A DNA stretch of 64,000 nucleotides from Isoetes taiwanensis (lineage: Eukaryota; Streptophyta; Lycopodiopsida; Isoetales; Isoetaceae), in NCBI GenBank assembly GCA_021234155.1, contig JAJEKV010000033.1, positions 8,360,635 to 8,424,634 on the forward strand, in the 5' to 3' direction. The translations under genes and the position numbers were made by a program. Positions 56,539 to 64,000 of the stretch are shown one piece after another. The notes under the pieces were generated by a model, which ran no database searches, was not told the origin of the DNA, and saw only the letters and a list, made by a program, of their open reading frames with translations. Numbering within the stretch: the first letter of the stretch is position 1; the number at the start of each line of letters is the position of its first letter.

Positions 56539-56713
56539 AAATGATTTGACCTAGTTGTTTCATCATTTCAGCAATTCTTGTGGTCACTCGGTAGCGGTGG
56601 ACCTTTATCTTAAATTTTGATGTTGTATTAGAGACATTACTTGGAATCAATACTCAAGATTACAAAAAGCAAGTCATATATATTATAAAAGGTGTACAAT
56701 GGTATTTTTGGAG

Positions 56714-57350
56714 TCATTGGTCAGAGTGATTGGACTTTTTAGGCATATTGACCAGCAACTGCCTTTGTATCTCTTGTGGAGCATTAAAAACATAATAGGC
56801 CGAGACAAGATAGTTGTTGAGACAGTAATACAATACATCAACTCTCTCCTTCTGCAACCATGCATCAGCGATGTCTAGCTGTGAGATTGTTTCTTCAACT
56901 ATATAGGAAGACAAGTAATCCAATGCTGGACACACAAACTTCTGTAAAAAATTGTCCTCTTCCTGCCCCTTGAAAGGCATAACAGGAAGGGTTGTGTGTG
57001 GAGGGTTTAGAAACCCTTTGTGTGTAGGCTGTCATCTACCAATAAAATCATACCATGATATTCAAGAAAATCATCAAGTACAACCTTCAACTCCTTGAAA
57101 AAATTTGCTTTGTTGTATTGGTTGGATGCTCGCATGCATAGCACTGCTTTTGACCATATACCTTTAAGAATTTGGTCCGCAATTCTGGGAATAATGCATC
57201 CACCATATCCCTTGTATTCCGAAGTAGAAAAGCCCTCCATATCACAATATCAAACCTCTGCAGTGCCCACTCCACAAACTCATGGTACCCTGGTCTACAA
57301 ATGAGGTACTTATTTGCAGTTTCTTTTACAACATGATTCGTATGAGGTGG
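56714..57350 (-). pseudogene. Second FCP1-homology HAD-like gene, broken, facing the element C transposase
   Basis: Minus-strand pieces read KYLICRPGYHEFVEWALQRF, DIVIWRAFLLRNTRDMV (motif II position), KANFFKELKVVLDDFLEYH, MILLVDDSLHTKGF (motif IV, VDDS) and then MPFKGQEEDNFLQKFVCPAL with DYLSSY. Each lines up with the element A phosphatase: VRPNCLAFIEHLL, VAIWTTMS, FLIKDLKKVW, TIMVDDDYRKSF, HPFQYRGSKEDNFL. Two frame changes (near 57.1 and 57.0 kb) disable it. Motif I with the nucleophile was not found upstream, where Ser/Gln repeats intervene; it may be on an unseen exon or lost. The tail (QLDIADAWLQKERVDVLYYC) has no counterpart in element A. Confidence 0.55.
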
Positions 57351-57443
57351 AGGCAAGATTTTTTGGCTGCTTCTCCTCTGTTGTGCTAGTACACCAACTT
57401 CCGTCTGGGTCCCATCCCTCAACGTTTGCACCCACTGTCGAGT

Positions 57444-57590
57444 TGTGCTGGACTGTGCTGGACTGTGCTGCCAGCTGTGCTGGACTGTACTGCCATGCTG
57501 TGCTGGACTGTGCTGCCATGCTGTGCTGGACTGTGCTGCCAAGACATGCTAGACTTTGCTGCAATCTGCTGGATTCTGCTTTAGCTTTGC
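57444..57590 (-). repeat. GTGCTGGACTGTGCTG short repeat cluster
   Basis: About ten copies of TGTGCTG/ACTGTGCTGG variants lie in a frame encoding a Ser/Gln/Ala-rich stretch (STVQHSMAAQSSTAWQ). It is the short-motif cluster of element C, comparable in position, though not sequence, to the palindromes of element A and the TTCACCAC arrays near relic B. Confidence 0.7.
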
Positions 57591-59573
57591 TACCCGATGA
57601 TGGAGAGTGCTGAAACCCATAGTCCGAGATATCATTAGTATCTCCCTGCCCCCAATGTATTGGCGTTTCCTGGCTATCAGTAACCCTTGCAGTAGCCTTC
57701 CGTGCTTCATCCTCCCTTTCATCATTAACAACCTGTCTTGTTCTCCCGCAATAGCAAGGGTGGTGCTCCAATTACCAATTGAAATTTGTAGAGAATGTAC
57801 AAGGTGAAATACAACAGGAAAAAAACCCTAAACCCTAAATCCTAGATGGCACCTTTTGTATACTAGAGGTTGTGCTGGCACTCCATTAGTGGCATTGTCT
57901 TCTTCATCAGATTCACTAAGTATAACCATTGGCTGCCTTCTTTTTCTGCAGACAAGTTTTTACTCAAGCCTAAGTTGAATGAATTAACCAAACAAAATTT
58001 ACACATTCATGGTGGAAGACAACAAACATCAAATATATTAATTGTTTAAACAAAATCCTTTTGGCTGATGGTTGAGGGTTTTCTTGAGCAATCAAAGTTT
58101 GCCTGCCTGAAATACATATGGCAAAATTACATTAGCCTTGTTTTTTTTTTTTTTTTTTCCAAATGCTATTTCTATAAGGACATCTTCATCAAGATCAACT
58201 TCTGACTCACCCTCGCTCTCTTCTTTCACAACCTTCATAGTCCTTGATCGTGTCAATCTGGAGACCTTGAAAACGACTGTAAGAATCTGCTTGTCGACAT
58301 CTTCGCCATCGTTTTCCTTCCCTGCAGCAACCGTGTTAGGGGAGGCCTTTGTAGAGGCAGTTGCAGAATTTGGAACTACAACATAATTGGCAGCATCATT
58401 AGTACTACTTGAATCTCCCTTAGATTCTGCATGGGTTGGTGTCTTTGGCACTATGCTGTCAGGTGCTGCAATGTGCCTCAGCCTGGTGACATTCTGTAAG
58501 TGCTGCTGGGCTTTTGCAAGGAGGGACTCGTTATTGGCAACCTAAGCAGTTAGAGCAGCCACCTGTTGTACGATGATTTCATCCATTGGCCCACCCCCTA
58601 TTTCAAGGAGGGGCTTCAACATATACTCTGCCATATCTTCTCCCTCTCCAAATTCTGAATCTCAGCAGAGGCACCTACATTAGGATCTGAGGGGGCTTGA
58701 AGATGTGCAATATTATCCTTTATGGTCTGCAACTTCTGCTGTGCAGCCGAAAAGAAGGTGCCCTTTGCCTGAGATTGTGCAACTAGTTCCTTCTTGGACA
58801 CCACATCACTCTGTTGCATTTTTAAGGCATCCTGCACACCTTAGATCATGCTTTCCAAGTGGGCAATGTTTTTTCCATAAGCTGAGAATGCTGCTGGGCA
58901 CATTGCAGTACTCCTGAAGGACAACCTCCCTTCTAATTTTACATCAGTGCCTGCTGAGGCTGGCCTTTCAACTATGCTTTCAGGTGCTGTTGTCTGCTGA
59001 GTTTTGCTGGGCTCTGCTATGCTCATGGGGCCGCTAGTACTGGGTCCACATTTAACCTTGCTTGAATAGGCTCTATTTTTTGCTGCCATTGCTGCCCAGT
59101 TAACCTTGAAATTTTCTAGATCCTGCTTGGCCCTCTGGCAGTTGTTGAATGCAAATAAATAGAAAACTTCTCTATTCTTCAAGCCTTCTGGGTATATCTT
59201 GCTCAACAGTTCAATTAAAGTTTCTTCATGCTCTGGCCTTATCTTGTCAATTGAAGTTTTGTTGGGAATGACATCATTAATATCCCAAACCTCATTATAC
59301 TCTGCAGCAGAAATGACATCCGTTCAAAATTGAGAGGGATGTACACCATCGTTTGGTAGACCGCGCATAAGCATGAAAGTCCTCCTCTGTTCGGCAATCA
59401 GCCAGGCCCGGTCTTTGGGGCACATTCCTTCTGGGCTGGAAGAAAGCAAGAAAAACAAATTAACAGGGCACCCTAAGCCCATATCAAAATTGGTAGTGCA
59501 TTTTGCTTACCCTGCGCATGGCATCCGTTAGTATTACTGGCTGAGCTGGTGGATTAACAACCTTCTTCACCAT
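57591..59573 (-). pseudogene. Upstream part of the element C minus-strand gene: coiled-coil/Ser-rich protein of unknown function
   Basis: Likely start ATG at 59573 (MVKKVVNPPAQPVILTDAM) ending at donor AGG|GTAAGC (59510). Next block from 59435: MCPKDRAWLIAEQRRTFMLM, a TGA, then AAEYNEVWDINDVIPNKTSI and SKIYPEGLKNREVFYLFAFN to a stop at 58841. Further open blocks at 58837-58616 (helical, LQTIKDNIAHLQAPSD) and 58451-58092 (Ser/Thr-rich, then acidic SEGESEVDLDEDVL and poly-Lys). No domain known. Orientation and spacing suggest it belongs to the same transcript as the FCP1-like pieces, as cargo of element C. Confidence 0.35.
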
Positions 59574-61235
59574 AGTACGTTTGATTTTTGGAATGCTAGA
59601 GTAGAATGTAGAAATTCTCGATCTTTCTCCGCGGGCTTTTTTGGCCAGAGTAGCGAAAGTTGGGGAACAGACAGTTGCAATTTACAAATTCAAAACTTTG
59701 TTTCCTTTAGGTTCACATTCATTACGGTGGACGGTAAACAAATTATTATTAGAATGGGTACGGTCTATATGAAGTGACGGGCGTCAAATATGTTAGACTG
59801 TAATTAGTGAAGGGTGGAAAATAAAAGTCTGAAGGGTGCTGGTGCTGGGTGCTGACCCCCCTTTTTTATAATCCACCAGCATACTTTTGCCCCACTGTCT
59901 TCGCCGTCGATCTCAGATCTAGATGACCCAGACAGTGACACCTCAAATACTGGACCATTGGATAAGAATGGAGTTTATTCACGCCGTCGATCTCAGATCT
60001 GGACGACCTAGACGGTGCCACCTCAAAATATTGGAACACTGGATACAAGGGGGGTGCTTATATAATTGTGTATATATACAAGTACTTGAGGGAGTGTATC
60101 AAGTCAATTGATCATTTGATAAGTTACATTGACTACCATGTCTATTTTACCCATTATAGAAAGATGCAAAAGCCTTATAGGATGTCAAATCTAATATTGC
60201 ACAATGCAAAGGCTTACTTTCTTCACTCAAAATAGAATAGAATGAGACCCAAGCAGATAATATAGTTTCTTGGCATCAAACTACATTAATTGTTGTTGTG
60301 ACGAATAGAAAAGTTAGCTCAATTGCTCTTAAACCAATAGGGAAGCTTTTCCCAAGCTGTTGAAGTTACAATGACATCTAGCTCTTGAATCAATAGGAGG
60401 AAGCGTTTCACAAGCTGTTGAAGTGACAATGCCATCTAGTTGTTCTTATCAAACAAATATCTAGCATTATAACAGGGGGTTTTTTTTGTGTTTTTGTACC
60501 GTTTTCTCTAAGGTTTTCATATGATTTGGTGGCCGTATTCATCCAGGTGTACTAAATAGTATTTCTAGAGTGCACCCTTTTGTTAGCCGTTGATTTTAGA
60601 AAAAGGGGCAAATCCTGTGGTGAATATCCTCCCATTAGTTTTAGGATTTTTTTAGGGTTGTGTGGATTAGGGTTAGTCTGGTTTATTTTAGGGTTGCTAG
60701 ATCCAAAGTCTGCTGGAATTGAAGCCATATCCAAAGCTTAATACTCATATTTGCAGGTACTCTTAGGCTTCGCTCTGCGACCAAGTGCAAGCTCTGCGAC
60801 CTTGAGAGGCCAAGTTTGGAAGGCGACCATGGTAGCCATATTCAAGTCCACCATTTTCCATACCCTTTTCCTCGAGGAGCAGAGGAGCTGATACTGCCGT
60901 CCCACTTGGTAGATTTGGAACTAGAATTTTGCTGGCTTCTGGGATCCGGGTGTTGAGAAAAGCAGTGTTGATGATAGAACAATCTTATTTTTCTACCATC
61001 CCGGCAGATGCTAGATATTCGGTGCATTGATAGAACAATCTTATTTTTCTACCATCCCGGCAGATGCTAGATATTCGGTGCATTCACAGGTATGCTCCGT
61101 TTACATTCCCTACATGTATATCCTGATCTGTTGGCTATTCCATGCGAAATGGTCCAGTATGCTGTAGAACTAGAATCCCCTTCTGTCGATCCCATTCTTC
61201 ATCCCCTTTTGTTGATCTGTGTATAACCGTTTTTT
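59574..61235. other. Intergenic with duplicated segments; no gene
   Basis: AGTGACGGGCG at 59773-59783. A roughly 75-bp direct duplication at about 59900-60050 (core CGCCGTCGATCTCAGATCT, CACTGGAT end). A 56-bp exact tandem duplication at 60972-61027 and 61028-61083 (GATAGAACAATCTTATTTTT). Nothing coding is recognised before the PPR relic. Confidence 0.5.
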
Positions 61236-62030
61236 TGCCCTCCAGCTCTTCAGAGAAATGCCAGCCCGCAATGTGGTCTCTTGGAATGCTTTGATCACAG
61301 CGTATGTGCAGCAGGGCCATGTTGAAAATGCGCATGATTGGAATTTGTGTAGAAAAGGAATGGCTTATAGAGGCCATCCATTTTTTACAAGAGATGCCAG
61401 TAAAGAATCTCGTGTCCTGGAATTCCATAATTTCAGCCTCTTCCCAGCAGAATCATTTTAAAGAAGCCCTGCAATTATTTCAGCAGATGCAGGAAGATGT
61501 TGCTGAAGCGGATCACATCACCTTTGTGAGCATCCTTGATGGATGTGCTGCAAATTCGTCTCTAGCTGTAGGTAGACGGGTACATACATGCATTGTAAAT
61601 TGTGAATTTGGTTCAGATCTGGCCGTCTGGAATGCCTTGACTAATATGCATACCAAATGTGGAAGCTTGGAGGATGCAACTATTGTATTTGAAAGGATGC
61701 CTCAACGAAATGTTATTTCATGGAGCACTATTATCCAAAGATATGTTCAAGATGGACAAAGCACTGAAGCCCACAAGCTTTTGGATGAAATCAAAAGATG
61801 AGGGCTTGATGGGCTTTCTCGCTACCAGCTATGTAGGCCAGCTTAATGAGGGATGCCACATGTTTGTATCCATGAGTAAAGATTATGGAATCACATCAAT
61901 GTCGATCGATCGCAATCGCATAATTGATCCGCTCTCAAGAACAGGGCACCAAGATGGGGCGTAAGCCTTAATTTGCAACATGCCTTTCCTTCCCACGATG
62001 CTATATCATGGACGGCCATGCTTGGTTGTC
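61236..62030 (+). pseudogene. PLS-class pentatricopeptide repeat (PPR) pseudogene
   Basis: Repeats read LFREMPARNVVSWNALITAY, FLQEMPVKNLVSWNSIISAS, LFQQMQEDVAEADHITFVSI, CAANSSLAVGRRVHTCIVNC, AVWNALTNMHTKCGSLEDAT and FERMPQRNVISWSTIIQRYV, the alternating P, L and S motifs of plant organellar RNA-editing PPR proteins. At least two frame changes (near 61.31 and 61.80 kb), no start exon and no E/DYW end: after HMFVSMSKDYGITS and DAISWTAMLG-like sequence it fades at about 62030. Functional members bind organelle RNA; this fragment cannot. Confidence 0.75.
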
Positions 62031-62049
62031 ATAGAGCTTCTGCATAGAA

Positions 62050-64000
62050 AAAGTTGGCAGTTTAATAGGTCTAGCACAATGTCTGCTCAATGTCTTCGGT
62101 TGGTAAGAGATAATGCTCTCTTGGTGCAATCTAGCAAGTGATAGCGCGCCTGTATGCTCCTACCTTTTGTGGCACTCAAATGCTTTTTATGCTAGTCCGT
62201 TGAGTGAAGGGTTTCATACATAACGACCCCAGCATGATATTGAGGCTGTAAAGATGAAGTACTCTAGGCCTTGACAAAAAGACATTGTAATATCCTTGAG
62301 GCCAGGGTTTATTTCAAGCAGTTGCACTAAACAGTAAGTCCTTCCATTCTAATCTCTTCATACCAACCATCATCTAGATTCAATTTGTTTCGCTATTTCT
62401 GCTAGGCTACCTTCATTTCCAGATTATGTTCATATGATGTTCAAGACAATTTGAGCGCATTGTTACAATGTTGTCATTTTGGAGCCTATAAATTATGCAA
62501 TTTAAAATATATGGTTTGCAATAACACATCAATCATTTTGTACTTTTATTTTATTTTTTTATTTTCTTTTGTGGCCCGAAGGGCCAAAAATTTTTTGTAA
62601 TATAACAACCAACATAACTACTATGAACATTAATTAACACAAACCATTACATTAGACATGTTTAAAATTAAATTCCCCCTTAAACCCCCTTTTGTTTGGG
62701 TGCATATTCACACGAAGGGTGACGTAGGGCAGCGAGAGCCTCTGTAATTATGTTTTGCACGTACAAAATCAACACCATATAGTATATTGCCTGAAATCTT
62801 ATAGTATTTTGCAAATCTTGTTATACAGTATAACAAATTCTATACATCCATACCCCACAAACGAGGAACTTTGTGCACGGTGTAGATTAAGGAATAAGGA
62901 GTGAATATGCCTATTTAACAGCTCTCGTTGCCTGGACCCTAGTCAAATATTTTGTCAAAGGCCTTCTATTCTCTTTTTTGTTTTTGTTAATTGAAAGAAG
63001 ACATCACCTCATAGTGAGAAACATCCAGTACGGTGAGACTTGCACTCACCCACATCTCCCACCTAGCTGTAGTTAGTGCGATTCTTTCTAATGCAATTCA
63101 ACTTTATTTGCAAGTCTTTTTGTTCAATGTGTGTGAAATTGAGCAAATACATGATACTAAGCTCACTCTCAATGTAGTTGACTTAAATGTCTATTACTCT
63201 CGTGTCAACTTCAGTCAAATCCTTCGTCCAAAACCCGATGCAATCCCTAGTCAAGCCCTCGATCAAACACTAGTCAAACCTCAAGCTAAACTCTTAGCCA
63301 TTTTCTTGTAATCTCTCGATCAATTTCTGTTCAACTTCCTACTGCAAAGCTTGGCATCTGGCTATAGAATACATCTACAATCCTTAAAGAATGTTGAGAC
63401 AAACGTACATATGTCCACAAGCTTTTGAAGTTTTAAAATAAGCTTCTAGCATTTGGTAGATGGGTCATTGGTCTCTAGCTTGGAAATGTGCGTTGGTCAT
63501 GAGGATCTTGCTTCGGATGGATCATTGTGATCGTAAGTTCGTCTCGTCTTTATAAATGGTCCTAAAAGATATTTTAAAATTCATATCATTTATAGAAAAT
63601 AATAGAAAGGTAACATATTGCTTAATCTCTAAAATGATCCCAAAAGATATTTTAAAATTCATATCATTCATAGAAAATAATAGAAGTATGCCAGAAGATT
63701 GATCTGAATACAAAGAGTTGCAGACATCTTCCTCTACACCGCTTCTATATGGCCCCTTTCTTAAAATAAATATTCCTAATGCGCTTCAAATCCCTATCTA
63801 CATTCCAGAATATCTACCATTCTAGCTTGCATCATACTTTGCACGAAAAGCAAATCTGGCATTTCATCACCTGGCTGCTAAATAGGAATGGAAAGACTGG
63901 CAAAATTGTTGGATTCTTTCTGGAGGCATAACACCAACTCCAATCTTGTTATTTTGTCTACAGTTAGATCCCTCCTGATTGATGTCACACGAGGTGTTAG
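62050..64000. other. No gene recognised; one direct repeat
   Basis: AT-rich. A 45-bp direct repeat at about 63562-63606 and 63642-63686 (core AAAGATATTTTAAAATTCAT). A GTGGCCCGAAGGGCC hairpin at about 62571-62586. A frame at 63033-63311 has no recognisable similarity. Confidence 0.4.

Noticed and set aside
57820-57845. Telomere-like CCCTAAACCCTAAATCC
   Set aside because: Only two imperfect units; common by chance in plant DNA.

Overview
The window looks like nuclear DNA of a land plant with a large, repeat-rich genome. It has GT-AG (and one GC-AG) introns, a plant-type protein-L-isoaspartate methyltransferase, a PLS-class PPR relic and a BRO1-domain relic. The style of the PPR relic and the abundance of DUF7869-like transposases suggest a fern or another seedless plant; that is inference, not proof. 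Only two gene models look intact across their introns: the isoaspartyl methyltransferase (23360-25317, minus strand) and a small two-exon gene of unknown function (39367-40014, plus strand). A FCP1-like phosphatase ORF (19991-20896) is also open. Most of the rest is mobile DNA in several states of decay.

The most striking object is a 13.4-kb DNA transposon ('element A', 8419-21823) bounded by 35-bp perfect terminal inverted repeats. Its left half encodes a DUF7869-type transposase on the minus strand. Its right half encodes, on the plus strand, a large multi-exon protein with a ParB-like N-terminal domain, a possible degenerate SAM-methyltransferase motif and an acidic/His-rich tail, followed by a FCP1-homology HAD phosphatase. 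The first intron of the ParB-like gene holds a ~154-bp tandem array carrying nine perfect 20-bp palindromes; variants of the same core lie in its second intron, just past its stop codon and upstream of the gene. Three other transposase relics of a related type lie at 1-2161 (minus), 34319-37788 (plus) and 55888-56538 (plus). The last faces a second, broken FCP1-like gene (56714-57350, minus), so FCP1-like phosphatases recur as transposon cargo.

Layout: 1-2161 transposase relic; 2162-8310 mostly featureless; 8311-8394 a decayed host exon; 8419-21823 element A; 21824-23359 intergenic; 23360-25317 isoaspartyl methyltransferase with two possible start codons; 25318-28450 nothing recognised; 28466-31600 and 32572-33648 two head-to-tail dimers of one non-coding retroelement-like family in opposite orientation, sharing a hairpin whose stem varies compensatorily; 34319-40278 transposase relic B with TTCACCAC arrays and the small intact gene; 41794-51146 a reverse transcriptase gene (minus) of Penelope/telomerase-like character between two ~2.5-kb direct repeats; 51691-52312 a 5'-truncated LINE; 52338-53307 a BRO1-domain pseudogene; 55271-55513 a possible F-box fragment; 55888-59573 element C; 61236-62030 a PPR pseudogene; then nothing recognised to the end.

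No tRNA, rRNA, CRISPR or organellar insert was recognised. All domain assignments rest on motif reading by eye, without database searches.
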